From JAGPCH01 sp039810605 (GTDB lineage: Bacteria; Bacteroidota; Ignavibacteria; Tepidaquicellales; Tepidaquicellaceae): a stretch of DNA of 64,000 bases. Shown here in pieces: positions 54,439-63,780 of the stretch; position 1 is the stretch's first letter, and each line of letters starts with the position of its first letter. Below the pieces are notes generated by a model. That model ran no database searches. It worked only from the letters and a program-made list of their open reading frames with translations, and had not been told where the DNA came from. The position numbers and the translations under genes are program-made. Where the stretch lies: positions 42,325 to 106,324 of the forward strand of contig JBDHXH010000001.1 in the NCBI GenBank assembly GCA_039810605.1, read 5' to 3'.

Positions 54439-55296
54439 TTATTTTTTGAAAATTATATTGTCAATAAGTCTTGTGTTTCCCAATTTCGCGGCGAGTGAAA
54501 TCAAAATCTCTCCATTATATTCACCCGGATTCTCAATAGGTTCAAGAAGTTCATTGTCTGTAATTTCATAATATTGAAGCTCAATTTCCGGCGCTTTCTC
54601 CTTTATGATTTCTTCAATCCGTTTCTTGATTTCAATTACCGAAGCGCTCTGATTGACTATCATGTTCTTGCCTTCATTGAGAACAAGATTCAGCACGGCA
54701 GCTTTTTCTTTTTCCTCAACAGTCAGATATGAATTCCTCGAGCTCATTGCAAGTCCGTTGCTTTCTCTGACAGTTTCGCAAAGTATCACATCCACATCCA
54801 GATTCAGATCTTTAATCATCCCCTTAATCACAACATTCTGCTGTGCATCCTTCTGTCCAAGATAAAGCCGAGCAGGTTTCACGGCATTAAGAAGTTTCAG
54901 AACAACAGTTGCGACTCCCGTAAAGTGTCCGGGTCTGAACTTTCCTTCGAGACGTTCTGTGATTTCCGAAACAACTATGCTTGTATGATTTTTCTTCCCA
55001 TACATTTCGCTGACTTCAGGATTAAAAATATAGTCTGCTCCTGCCTTTTCGCATATATGATAATCACGAACAAAATTTCTGGGATACTTATCGAAGTCTT
55101 CTCCCTTTCCGAATTGAGTCGGGTTGACGAAAATGCTTACGGCCACAATATCATTTTCAGCTTTCGCTCTTAAAATCAGTGAAGTATGTCCTGGATGCAG
55201 AAAGCCCATAGTTGGAACGAGCGCTACTTTTTTTCCCGTAAGTTTGTAATAATCAGAGATGTTCTGCATCAATGAAATCTCTCTTACGACTTTCAT
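54439..55296 (-). CDS. panC: pantothenate synthetase
   Basis: A 285-residue ligase that joins pantoate and beta-alanine with ATP. The 'VPTMGFLHPGHTSLI' HIGH-like motif, 'FVNPTQFGKGEDFDKYPR', 'HFTGVATVVLKLLN' and 'LAMSSRNSYL' (KMSKS-like) are all complete. It starts at an ATG that shares one base with the accD stop, so the two are translationally coupled although they belong to different pathways (coenzyme A and fatty acids). Confidence 0.96.
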   Translation of the reverse strand: MKVVREISLMQNISDYYKLTGKKVALVPTMGFLHPGHTSLILRAKAENDIVAVSIFVNPTQFGKGEDFDKYPRNFVRDYHICEKAGADYIFNPEVSEMYGKKNHTSIVVSEITERLEGKFRPGHFTGVATVVLKLLNAVKPARLYLGQKDAQQNVVIKGMIKDLNLDVDVILCETVRESNGLAMSSRNSYLTVEEKEKAAVLNLVLNEGKNMIVNQSASVIEIKKRIEEIIKEKAPEIELQYYEITDNELLEPIENPGEYNGEILISLAAKLGNTRLIDNIIFKK

Positions 55297-56138
55297 TAAT
55301 TCAGAATTAGGTTGAGTACTTGTGCAAGTTTTTCCTTCATATCCTTTCTGTTGACAATGAAGTCTATGAAGCCGTGTTTCAGGAGAAATTCCGAGCGTTG
55401 AAATCCCGGCGGGAGATCCTTTCCTGTTGCCTGTTTGACGACGCGCGGTCCCGCAAACGCAATCAGCGCATTGGGTTCGGCAATGTTGAAATCGCCGAGC
55501 ATTGAGAATGAAGCTGTAGAACCGCCTGTGGTAGGATTTGTCAGAATTGAAATGTATGGAATCTTTTCTTCATCAAGCTTTGCAAGTTTTGAGCTTGTCT
55601 TGGCAAGCTGCATCAGTGAAATTGCGCCCTCCATCATTCTTGCGCCGCCGCTTGACGAAATCAGTATGAGCGGATTATGAGACTTAATAGATCTGTCAAC
55701 GGCTCTGCTGATTTTCTCGCCAACAACGCTTCCCATGCTTCCACCAATAAATCCGAAATCCATGCATCCGATTACGATGTCAATGTCGCTAATCTTCCCA
55801 GTACCGGTTCTTATCGCATCATTGAGATCCGTATTCTTTATGGTCTCTTCTAATCTCTTCTTATATGATTTCGTGTCTTCAAAATCAAGCGGATCAATCG
55901 AGCGGATTTTCCTGTCTGTCTCTTTAAACGTGCCTTCATCAATGAGTATGCGGAAATATTCTTCGCTTCCGATTCTGAAATGATGTCCGCATTTAATGCA
56001 AAGATAGAAATTCGACTCCCATTGCTTTCTGTGCATCATCTCCCCGCACTCGGGACATTTTATCCAGTTTCCGTCTGCAATTTCTTTTTTCTGTGTATTC
56101 GAAGAAATGTTTTCCTTCGACCTCTTAAACCACGCCAT
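55296..56138 (-). CDS. accD: acetyl-CoA carboxylase carboxyltransferase subunit beta
   Basis: A 280-residue subunit that transfers CO2 from biotin to acetyl-CoA. The N-terminal zinc finger is 'CPECGEMM' and 'CIKCGHH' (two CxxC pairs near residues 33-56). The crotonase-fold domain contains 'ISSSGGARMMEGAISLMQ' and 'PTTGGSTASFSMLGD'. The length is normal. accA is not in the window. Confidence 0.96.
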   Translation of the reverse strand: MAWFKRSKENISSNTQKKEIADGNWIKCPECGEMMHRKQWESNFYLCIKCGHHFRIGSEEYFRILIDEGTFKETDRKIRSIDPLDFEDTKSYKKRLEETIKNTDLNDAIRTGTGKISDIDIVIGCMDFGFIGGSMGSVVGEKISRAVDRSIKSHNPLILISSSGGARMMEGAISLMQLAKTSSKLAKLDEEKIPYISILTNPTTGGSTASFSMLGDFNIAEPNALIAFAGPRVVKQATGKDLPPGFQRSEFLLKHGFIDFIVNRKDMKEKLAQVLNLILN

Positions 56139-56185
56139 GTTAAATTTTGTGAATGAAGATAAACAACATTATTCCCAAAATAAAA

Positions 56186-56833
56186 TCAATTTTTGGGAAT
56201 GAACTCCTTCATATAAAACGGTTCTGATGTTTTGTAATCGCTGAATCTTCCACCGTCAATATACTCTTTTGCCAGAGTATTGAGTGAACCGATATTTGGA
56301 TATCCGGAAACATCAGTGATTGATTTCATCAGCGATACAGGAATTATTCCTTCGGTCTTCTCATTAATTACAAAAAATGAATCCGGCTTCATTATTTTTT
56401 CAAGCAGACCGGTCTGATACTCCGATATTTTTTCAAGTTTGTCACTGTCTCTTCTGTAATTGCAATAATAAAATTCCAGCGTTCTCGAGTTTGAAAAAAT
56501 CAGCGAGGTGATGATTCCTTTCCGATCAAACTTGTTTGCAATCATGTCAAGAGTCGGAATCTCAATTAACCTGCATCCTGTCCCGTAACAAATTCCCTTT
56601 GCAATCGCAGATCCTATTCTCAACCCCGTAAATGATCCGGGACCGTTTGACAATGTAACGCAGTCTAAATCTTTAATATCAACTTCTTCCGATACAAAAG
56701 CTCTCTTTATGAAATATGTCAGTGCATCGGCATTGAATTCATTTTCAAGAACATGGCTGAACAATATTTTTGAATCCTTTGAATATCCGAATTCTATTCT
56801 CGAAGATGAACAGTCAATGAGAAGGTTTGTCAT
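56186..56833 (-). CDS. tsaB: tRNA t6A synthesis protein TsaB
   Basis: A 215-residue ASKHA-fold partner of TsaD for making N6-threonylcarbamoyladenosine in tRNA. 'LLIDCSSSRIEFGYS' is the N-terminal phosphate loop and 'SNGPGSFTGLRIGSAIAKGI' the family signature. The gene sits next to tsaE, which supports the assignment. The C-terminal half is weakly conserved, as in most TsaB. Confidence 0.9.
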   Translation of the reverse strand: MTNLLIDCSSSRIEFGYSKDSKILFSHVLENEFNADALTYFIKRAFVSEEVDIKDLDCVTLSNGPGSFTGLRIGSAIAKGICYGTGCRLIEIPTLDMIANKFDRKGIITSLIFSNSRTLEFYYCNYRRDSDKLEKISEYQTGLLEKIMKPDSFFVINEKTEGIIPVSLMKSITDVSGYPNIGSLNTLAKEYIDGGRFSDYKTSEPFYMKEFIPKN

Positions 56834-56869
56834 TATGATTTCAGCGTGTATGTGAGTTTAAAATTCCGG

Positions 56870-57346
56870 TTATGAATTAAACCAGGGGAAGAATGAAATT
56901 ATTCTTTCATTCTTATCAGCTCCGAATTCAAAATTGATTTTGTTTAATTGACCCGACAAATATTCATCAGCTAACTGCGCCCATTCAATAAGGCAGATCG
57001 AATTCTTTCTGATATAGCTTTCAATTCCGATTTCTTTGAGTTCAATGAGATTTTTCAGCCGGTACAAATCAAAGTGATTGATAACAACAGGGTTTCCGCT
57101 GCTGTCGAAGCCGGCGTATTCATTTACTATTGTGAATGTTGGACTGCTGACTCCTGATTTTACACCAAAAAATTCACAGACACCCTTTACAAATTGTGTT
57201 TTCCCCGAGCCAAGGTTGCCGAATAATCCGGTTATGGAATTCATTTCCAGATCCGCAGCAAATTTTTTGCCAATTGAAATTGTATCATCCTGTGAAAGGG
57301 AGACTTGCGGGTTGGAGAATGGAAATATTTTACCTTCGCTGCTCAT
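56870..57346 (-). CDS. tsaE: tRNA t6A synthesis ATPase TsaE
   Basis: A 158-residue P-loop ATPase acting with TsaB and TsaD. Walker A is 'GNLGSGKTQFVKG', 'SSPTFTIVNEY' is the family switch motif, and 'HFDLYRL' and 'LIEWAQLADEYL' follow. The ATG at 57346 is chosen over a TTG nine bases upstream. It is 36 bases before tsaB. Confidence 0.92.
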   Translation of the reverse strand: MSSEGKIFPFSNPQVSLSQDDTISIGKKFAADLEMNSITGLFGNLGSGKTQFVKGVCEFFGVKSGVSSPTFTIVNEYAGFDSSGNPVVINHFDLYRLKNLIELKEIGIESYIRKNSICLIEWAQLADEYLSGQLNKINFEFGADKNERIISFFPWFNS

Positions 57347-57450
57347 GCTGTTCAAAACTTCATTCCGGCTGTTTCGGAAATTCCTTGCTTACTTAATCCC
57401 GCGAAACTGAAGATAAAATATTTTCCAATCTGTATTTGCAAATAAGAACC

Positions 57451-59037
57451 CTACACCTTTGAATCCAGCGTAATTACCGGAAGTATCATTTCATCAATTG
57501 AAATTCCTCCATGCTGAAAGGTATCATTATACTGATTCAGATAGCGGTGATATTCCGTCGGATAGACAAAATAAAAATCTTCCTTGGCAATTATATAGCT
57601 GACTACACCGTTTCTTCGGGGCAGTTTATAATCGAGAGGATTTCTTACAAAGACGGCATGTCTTGAATCTGATTTTACATTCTTTCCGCACTTGTATCGG
57701 AGGTTAGTTGAAGTTTCCTTATCGCCCATCGCCTTTACCCCATGCAGACATCTTATGCTTCCATGATCGGTAGTAATAATTATCTTCACGTCGTTTCTCG
57801 TTGCCAATTGTCTAAGCATTCCGAAAAAAGATGAATGCTCAAACCATGATTCTGTCAGCGACCTGTATGCCGATTCGTCGGGAGCAATTTCCTTCAGTAT
57901 CGCGTTATCGCTTCTTGAGTGGGCAATCATATCAACGAAATTAATCACTATTGCATTGAGTTGATTTTGAGTGTAAGACATGATCTTGCTTTCAATGCCG
58001 CGGCCAAAATTGGAATCCATGATCTTCGTGTACTTGACTTCGTTGCGCAGCTTAATTCTTCTCCTCTCGAGAAGTTTAATAAGGAATTCCCTTTCATAAT
58101 TATTCTTGCTGTTTTCCTCGTCATCATTCTTCTTCCACAATTCCGGATAATGCTTTTCAATCTCCGAAGGAAAAAGTCCGGAGAAAATCGCATTGCGGCT
58201 GTATGGCGTCGCAGTGGGAAGAATTGAATAATAATATGACTTGCTGATTCTGAAATAATCGTGCAGATATTTCTCCATTACCATCCATTGATCCATCCTC
58301 ATGCAATCAACAACAAACAAGAATACCGACTTGTCGCCACCGAGTTCCGGAATAACAAACTTGTCAACAATTTCATGGGAAAGTATCGGACGATTGCCGG
58401 AAGAATTTACCCAGTCCAGATAATTCTTTTCAACAAATTTAGAGAACTCCGTATTGGTGTCTCTTTTTTGATCAAGAATGGTCTGCTTCAATCCAAGTTC
58501 CGGATGCTCGTCAAGTTCGAGCTCCCATCCTGTGAGTTTAAGATGAATGTCAATCCACTCTTCCCATGTAGGACTCTCCATCATCGCCATGGAAATTTTG
58601 TTGAACTCCTGAATATAATCCTTTGAAACCTGCGTGCCTTTTAGTCGTTTGGATTCGAGCATTTTCTTACAAACGAGCAACAGTTGAGTAGGATTAACCG
58701 GCTTAATAAGATAATCCGATATCTTATTGCCAATTGCGTCTTCCATCAGACTTTCGGTTTCATTTTTTGTAACCATTACTACCGGAAGCGCAGGCTTAAT
58801 GTCTTTTATTTCAATTAGTGTCTGCAAGCCTCCCATGCCGGTCATCATCTCATCAAGGAATACAAGATCAAAATCATTTGATTTAATAAGATTGACGCCG
58901 TCTTCGCCGTTTGTTGCTTCCTTGACGTTGTATCCCTTTTGTTTGAGAAACATTATGTTCGACTTGAGAGATTCAATCTCATCGTCAACCCATAGAATAT
59001 TGTTTTTTTCTTTTGTCAAAATTTCCGCGTTTTGCAT
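57451..59037 (-). CDS. porX: PorX-like response regulator with PglZ/alkaline-phosphatase-like domain
   Basis: A 528-residue protein with a receiver domain at about 12-125 ('ILWVDDE', phospho-site D62, K112 in 'YLIKPVN'), a helical linker and a C-terminal PglZ domain. The latter has alkaline-phosphatase-type metal and nucleophile regions in 'FVVDCMRMDQW', 'TATPYSRNAIFSG', 'VINFVDMIAHSRSD' and 'IITTDHGSIRC'. This layout is that of PorX, which controls type IX secretion in Porphyromonas and relatives. A strong ribosome-binding site, AAAGGAG, lies five bases before the ATG. The partner kinase PorY is not adjacent. Confidence 0.9.
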   Translation of the reverse strand: MQNAEILTKEKNNILWVDDEIESLKSNIMFLKQKGYNVKEATNGEDGVNLIKSNDFDLVFLDEMMTGMGGLQTLIEIKDIKPALPVVMVTKNETESLMEDAIGNKISDYLIKPVNPTQLLLVCKKMLESKRLKGTQVSKDYIQEFNKISMAMMESPTWEEWIDIHLKLTGWELELDEHPELGLKQTILDQKRDTNTEFSKFVEKNYLDWVNSSGNRPILSHEIVDKFVIPELGGDKSVFLFVVDCMRMDQWMVMEKYLHDYFRISKSYYYSILPTATPYSRNAIFSGLFPSEIEKHYPELWKKNDDEENSKNNYEREFLIKLLERRRIKLRNEVKYTKIMDSNFGRGIESKIMSYTQNQLNAIVINFVDMIAHSRSDNAILKEIAPDESAYRSLTESWFEHSSFFGMLRQLATRNDVKIIITTDHGSIRCLHGVKAMGDKETSTNLRYKCGKNVKSDSRHAVFVRNPLDYKLPRRNGVVSYIIAKEDFYFVYPTEYHRYLNQYNDTFQHGGISIDEMILPVITLDSKV

Positions 59038-59396
59038 TTTGTCTCCTTTCTGAATTTAACTAAGTTGAATGCGGTAGATATGTTCACATTTTCAGTGTCT
59101 TATTTAAATTTTAGATACAAACTGAACTTAACAAATACAACAAATTTTAAAAAGTCATCAAGCCTGAAGAAAGTCGGTTTGAAACGGTAGTAAATTAGGA
59201 AGTTAAAAGTAATTTAATTTTTAAGAGTCAAATTCTTATACTCTTAACGCGGGAAAAAGTTATCGCGTTCAAAATTAACAAATTAAACGAGGTGAAAATT
59301 CAGAGCAACACAATCGCAAAAAACATATTGACGGAAGAAAAATCAAAGCGATGATCAAATAAATTTCGGAGTCATGAAGTTTTCAATCCCGAAATT
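59038..59396. other. 359-base spacer between queA and the porX-like gene
   Basis: I see no gene. It should hold the porX promoter on the minus strand. Two inverted repeats are visible: TTAAGAGT (59221-59228) with ACTCTTAA (59240-59247), and AAATTTCGG (59361-59369) with CCGAAATTT (59389-59397), the latter directly after the queA stop and possibly a weak terminator without a clear T-run. Confidence 0.6.
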
Positions 59397-60431
59397 TCAG
59401 ACGATCATCATTGCATCGCCGTAACTGTAGAATCTGTATTTTTCTTTAATGGCTTTCTTGTATGCTTTCATTATCAAATCCCTCTCTGCCATCGCACAGG
59501 CAAGCATGAGAAGGGTGCTTTGAGGCATGTGGAAATTTGTTATCAGCTTGTCAACAACTCTCAATGACTGCGGAGGATGAATGAATTTATCCGTCCATCC
59601 TTTTCCCCAGCGAACTTGTTTGCTGGTAATCACATTAGTTTCCAGGACTCTCGCAACCGAAGTTCCTACTGCTATTACCTTTTTCCTCTTCCCGATAGAT
59701 GCGTTAATGATATCTGCCGATTCCTTTGACATTTCATAATACTCCGAATCCATTCTGTGTTTTGACAGATCTTCTACTTCAACAAGTCTGAATGTGCCAA
59801 GGCCTATATGCAAAGTAATGTAAACTACTTTAACACCTTTGTTCTCTATCTTGCGCAACAATTCTTTTGTGAAATGCAAACCTGCTGTCGGAGCAGCAAC
59901 CGAACCAACGTGTTTAGCATAAATGGTCTGGTAATCTTCCTTATCGCGTTCAACTGCTTCTCTCTTTATGTATGGGGGCAGCGGCGTTTTGCCGAGCTTC
60001 TCAATATACTTTGAGAAGTCGCCCTGATAATTGAACCGAACTATCCTTCCCCTTGACGTCGTATTATCAATCACTTCACAGTACAGATTTTTTGTAAAGA
60101 AAATCCTGTTTCCGATCCTAACCTTTCTTGCGGGATCAACAACAACGTCCCAAATATTTTCTTCGGAGGATAATTGCCGCAGAAGAAATACTTCAATCTT
60201 TGCTTTGGTCTTTTCTTTTGTTCCGTATAACCTGGCATTAAACACTTTGGAATCATTCAGCACAAGCACATCGCCTTCGTTCATAAAATCTAAGACATCT
60301 TTGAATTTTTTTGTCTCGAGTTCACCGGTATTGCGGTTCACAATCATGAGTTTACAAGTATCCCTCGGATTCTTCGGCACCTTTGCAATAAGATTTTTTG
60401 GAATGGGATATTTAAATTGTGAAAGTTTCAC
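59397..60431 (-). CDS. queA: S-adenosylmethionine:tRNA ribosyltransferase-isomerase
   Basis: A 344-residue enzyme that adds epoxyqueuosine to tRNA at the wobble position using the ribosyl group of SAM. 'YPIPKNLIAKVP', 'VLNDSKVFNARLYG', 'GSVAAPTAGLHFT' and 'NFHMPQSTLLMLACA' are the family blocks, all complete. The start is GTG (60429-60431), fixed by the conserved N-terminus. The length is normal. Confidence 0.96.
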   Translation of the reverse strand: MKLSQFKYPIPKNLIAKVPKNPRDTCKLMIVNRNTGELETKKFKDVLDFMNEGDVLVLNDSKVFNARLYGTKEKTKAKIEVFLLRQLSSEENIWDVVVDPARKVRIGNRIFFTKNLYCEVIDNTTSRGRIVRFNYQGDFSKYIEKLGKTPLPPYIKREAVERDKEDYQTIYAKHVGSVAAPTAGLHFTKELLRKIENKGVKVVYITLHIGLGTFRLVEVEDLSKHRMDSEYYEMSKESADIINASIGKRKKVIAVGTSVARVLETNVITSKQVRWGKGWTDKFIHPPQSLRVVDKLITNFHMPQSTLLMLACAMAERDLIMKAYKKAIKEKYRFYSYGDAMMIV

Positions 60432-60525
60432 TATGGTCTTTAAAGTTAGTTAATGATTTTATACTGCAGATTTAAGACGTTGAAAGATGATTCTGTCGTA
60501 TAACTGAATTTGATATATTGATTTG

Positions 60526-61818
60526 CTACTTATTGTTAATGCTGTAAAAGGCATTGACGCCCGGAAACACTGCTGCATTTCCAAGCTGTTCTTCAATACG
60601 AAGCAACTGGTTGTATTTTGACACCCTGTCAGTTCTGGAAAGCGATCCGGTTTTGATTTGTCCTGCGTTTGTTGCGACTGCAATGTCTGCAATCGTTGTA
60701 TCTTCTGTCTCACCGCTTCTGTGACTGATGACATTCGTGTAGCCATGGGTCTTTGCAAGTTCAATCGCATTCAAAGTTTCGGTCAGAGTTCCGATTTGAT
60801 TTACTTTAATCAGAATTGAGTTGCCGATTTTTTTGTCAATTCCTTTTTGAAGAATTTCTGTATTGGTAACAAAGAGATCATCGCCGACAAGCTGAACTTT
60901 TTTTCCCAGAGCATCGGTCAGCATCTTCCATCCGTTCCAGTCATTTTCCGCCATTCCGTCTTCAATGCTGATGATAGGATAATTCTTAACAAGTTTTTCA
61001 TACAGCTTCACCATTTGTTCGGATGAATTGTCCGGTTGATGTGATTTGTAAAATTCATACTTCCCGTTCTTCCACATTTCGCTCGAAGCAACATCAAGTC
61101 CGAGATAGATATCTTTGCCCGGTTTGTAACCGGCATTTTCTATCGCCTGCATGATTACTTCAATGGCTTCTTCGTTCGACTTCAGGTTCGGAGCAAAGCC
61201 GCCTTCATCACCAACATTCGTATTGTAATTTTTTTTGTGAAGCACATTCCTAAGCGAATGAAAAACTTCAACTCCATATCTCAAAGCCTCGGAAAAATTT
61301 TTCGCACCGGCAGGAAGTATCATAAATTCCTGAAAGTCCACCGTGTTGTCGGCATGTTTTCCGCCATTAATAATATTCATCATCGGAACGGGAAGAACTT
61401 TCGCATTTACTCCGCCAATGTATTTATACAAAGGCATCTTAAGATAATTTGCAGAGGCGTGTGCATTCGCAAGCGAAACACCAAGCAACGCGTTGGCGCC
61501 CAGCTTTGATTTGTTCTTTGTTCCGTCAAGTTTAATGATAGCATCGTCGAGTTCAGACTGATTAAAGCAGTTCATCCCCGAGATTTTCTTTGAAAGGATT
61601 TTATTGACGTTGTCAACGGCTTTTCTGACTCCCTTGCCGCCATATCTTTTCTTGTCACCGTCGCGAAGCTCTACTGCTTCACGTTCTCCCGTGGAAGCAC
61701 CGGATGGAACAATTGCCCTTCCTCCTGTGCCGTCTTCTAATTTTATTTCAACCTCTATCGTTGGATTTCCTCGTGAATCTAAAACTTCTCTTGCGTGGAC
61801 ATTTTGAATTGAAGGCAT
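60526..61818 (-). CDS. eno: enolase
   Basis: A 430-residue glycolytic enzyme interconverting 2-phosphoglycerate and phosphoenolpyruvate. 'REVLDSRGNPTIEVE', 'GASTGEREAVELRDGD', 'NVGDEGGFAPNL', the Mg ligands in 'GLDVASSEM' and 'SIEDGMAENDW', the catalytic 'LIKVNQIGTLTETL' and the signature 'SHRSGETEDTTIAD' are all present. It is monocistronic, with a 216-base spacer upstream. Confidence 0.98.
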   Translation of the reverse strand: MPSIQNVHAREVLDSRGNPTIEVEIKLEDGTGGRAIVPSGASTGEREAVELRDGDKKRYGGKGVRKAVDNVNKILSKKISGMNCFNQSELDDAIIKLDGTKNKSKLGANALLGVSLANAHASANYLKMPLYKYIGGVNAKVLPVPMMNIINGGKHADNTVDFQEFMILPAGAKNFSEALRYGVEVFHSLRNVLHKKNYNTNVGDEGGFAPNLKSNEEAIEVIMQAIENAGYKPGKDIYLGLDVASSEMWKNGKYEFYKSHQPDNSSEQMVKLYEKLVKNYPIISIEDGMAENDWNGWKMLTDALGKKVQLVGDDLFVTNTEILQKGIDKKIGNSILIKVNQIGTLTETLNAIELAKTHGYTNVISHRSGETEDTTIADIAVATNAGQIKTGSLSRTDRVSKYNQLLRIEEQLGNAAVFPGVNAFYSINNK

Positions 61819-62034
61819 GTAAAAATAAGTGGTTATAAAATAGGATGTTGCAAAAATAATCTATTAAAGCGCGGAAAGCAATGTAATTTCAAATCAAAAC
61901 TACCGTCTCTGAACACCGACTTCCGGAACATTTTTGAAGCATCTCAACAGTTGAAAAAAAATTCAATTCAAATGATATATTTAGTTTTGAAAAAATCCGT
62001 CTGTGAAACGTATTCCGCCAATCAGCTTCTTAAA

Positions 62035-62556
62035 CTATTTCTTGACATATTTATCAAAAGCTTCCTTTGCTTCATCTCTTAGAACTGATTGCAAGCTGAT
62101 GCTTCGCTGATCATAAGGCAGGCATACTTGCTTGTATAGTTCGATTCCGATTCCATTCGAATCGAGATCTTCTTTTGTTACACCGTAATAAATATGTTTT
62201 ATGTTAGCCCAGTATGCAGCGCTGAAACACATCGGACACGGGTCAGCGTTTGTGTATAGATCGCACCCGTCAAGGCTAATTGTCGAAAGGTTTTTACACG
62301 CATCGCGGATCGCATTTATTTCGCCGTGAGCTGTCGGATCATGCGTAAGGCTCGTTGTATTGAAGCCCTTTCCGACTACCTTACCGTCCCTTACTATAAT
62401 CGCTCCGAAAAGTCCGCTGCCTTCCATAATGCCTTTAACCGAAAGGTCAATTGCCATCTTCATAAATTCTGACTTTTCAGAATCTGTCTGTGCGGATAGT
62501 CGGAACAAATACAGAAACAGAAAAAGAAATATTAAACAAACTTTTATTATTCCCAT
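62035..62556 (-). CDS. guanine-deaminase-like CDA-fold enzyme with a signal peptide
   Basis: A 173-residue zinc-dependent deaminase. The His/Glu catalytic motif is 'DPTAHGEINAIRDAC' (HGE instead of the common HAE) and the zinc cysteines are in 'NADPCPMCFSAAYWA'. The sequence follows GuaD-type guanine deaminases closely ('LYT-x4-PCPMC', 'AxYWAxI'). It begins with 'VCLIFLFLFLYLFRLSAQ', a clear export signal, while the known family is cytoplasmic. If real, it would deaminate purines in the periplasm or outside the cell. The start is an ATG. Confidence 0.82.
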   Translation of the reverse strand: MGIIKVCLIFLFLFLYLFRLSAQTDSEKSEFMKMAIDLSVKGIMEGSGLFGAIIVRDGKVVGKGFNTTSLTHDPTAHGEINAIRDACKNLSTISLDGCDLYTNADPCPMCFSAAYWANIKHIYYGVTKEDLDSNGIGIELYKQVCLPYDQRSISLQSVLRDEAKEAFDKYVKK

Positions 62557-62607
62557 AAAAATGTTAAGGTTTTTTAAAATCCGGTTTTATTTCAGCTTTG
62601 TATAATT

Positions 62608-63780
62608 CTACTTCCAAACATCTTTAATTGCATCAACAAGTTTTCGTGCTTGTCTGTCAGCGGTATAAACGCCGAACCATTCTTCATCCCAATATTTCCC
62701 GGGGAAAGAATCAGTAGGTTTCGCAGAAGTAAAATCATGTGTTGACTTAGAGCATGAGCATGGCTGATTGTTCGGATGCCAGCATGCAGGGCATTCCTGC
62801 TTCCACCATTCATCACAAAACATAAACCAAAACACTCCTGCTACCACATCGGATTTGTCTTTATCGGAGCGATTCTTTTCGACCTCTTCCAAAACATCTT
62901 CTGTATAGTCGGCTGCGTCCTCGCCGTTATCAGGCATTGCCTTCGGAACCCCGTTCTCCCTGATTGTTGAAGGAAATCCCAACTCTGTTATAAACACAGG
63001 CTTGCGTGATGCATTTTCATAAGTATCGTAAAAGTTACCGAGTGTCTTGCCCCGAAAAATATTTATTCCCCATACATCAAGGCTTGTCATATAATTGTTT
63101 CCTGCTTTCACCGAGAGCATTCCGTCATCAACGAGTCCGGTAAATGTCAGCTTGTTAGGCGCAATTGATTTCAGCGCTTCGGAAATTTTATTGAGATTAG
63201 TCCAGAATGTCGGATTGTTTCTGTCTCCTCCCACATTTTCATTTCCAAGCATGTAACCTATAATCGCCGGATGAGTAAAAGTTTTCTGTGCCAGCGTCTT
63301 GAAGAGAGCAAGCTTTTCGTTGAACTGGCTTATAACCGTTCCGGGCGGCATAAAATACCCAACCGCTACGAATATCGGGTTGTTGTTACCGTTATATGCA
63401 TAATTCAAAAAGTCGGAATGGTCTTTATCCGGATACCAACTGTAAATTTTAATTGCATTAACTCCCATTTGCCTCATTCTGTCAATGTCAGGCTTGTATA
63501 TGCTTGCGTAGTTTGATGTGAAATAATCTCCGTTAGGAGGATCGTTCGGATGCTGTCCCACGGGAACAGGCTGATATCCCATACCTTTAAAGTAAATCGG
63601 CTTGCCATTTAACTTAACTTGTCTGCCGTCAACCGTAAAATTAGATACATCCGTAATGTCGTTCAATTTTTTTGAAGAATGTTTCTTGTCTTTCTTCCGA
63701 TCTTTTGCTGAAATGGAATCTGCATTACCAAACGCAACACAGAATGTGATAAGAACTACAAGCAGTGTGGTTGTTTTCAT
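62608..63780 (-). CDS. secreted clan GH-A glycoside hydrolase
   Basis: A 390-residue protein with signal peptide ('TTTLLVVLITFCVAFGNA') and a basic linker ('KDRKKDKKHSSKK'). The TIM-barrel domain has 'FKGMGYQPVPVG' at strand 1, acid/base Glu181 after Asn ('MLGNENVGG') and nucleophile Glu266 ('VFITELGFPS'), the NE and E pair of clan GH-A. The 'RMRQMGVNAIKIYSWYP' region recalls GH2/GH5/GH72 relatives. A Cys cluster ('CPACWHPNNQPCSCSK') near the C-terminus may bind metal or form disulfides. Substrate unknown. There is no T9SS tag, so it is probably periplasmic. Confidence 0.82.
   Translation of the reverse strand: MKTTTLLVVLITFCVAFGNADSISAKDRKKDKKHSSKKLNDITDVSNFTVDGRQVKLNGKPIYFKGMGYQPVPVGQHPNDPPNGDYFTSNYASIYKPDIDRMRQMGVNAIKIYSWYPDKDHSDFLNYAYNGNNNPIFVAVGYFMPPGTVISQFNEKLALFKTLAQKTFTHPAIIGYMLGNENVGGDRNNPTFWTNLNKISEALKSIAPNKLTFTGLVDDGMLSVKAGNNYMTSLDVWGINIFRGKTLGNFYDTYENASRKPVFITELGFPSTIRENGVPKAMPDNGEDAADYTEDVLEEVEKNRSDKDKSDVVAGVFWFMFCDEWWKQECPACWHPNNQPCSCSKSTHDFTSAKPTDSFPGKYWDEEWFGVYTADRQARKLVDAIKDVWK

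Noticed and set aside
59221..59267. Inverted repeats upstream of porX as a riboswitch or terminator
   Set aside because: The stems are AT-rich and short, there is no T-run, and no known riboswitch core is recognisable; noted only in the spacer entry.
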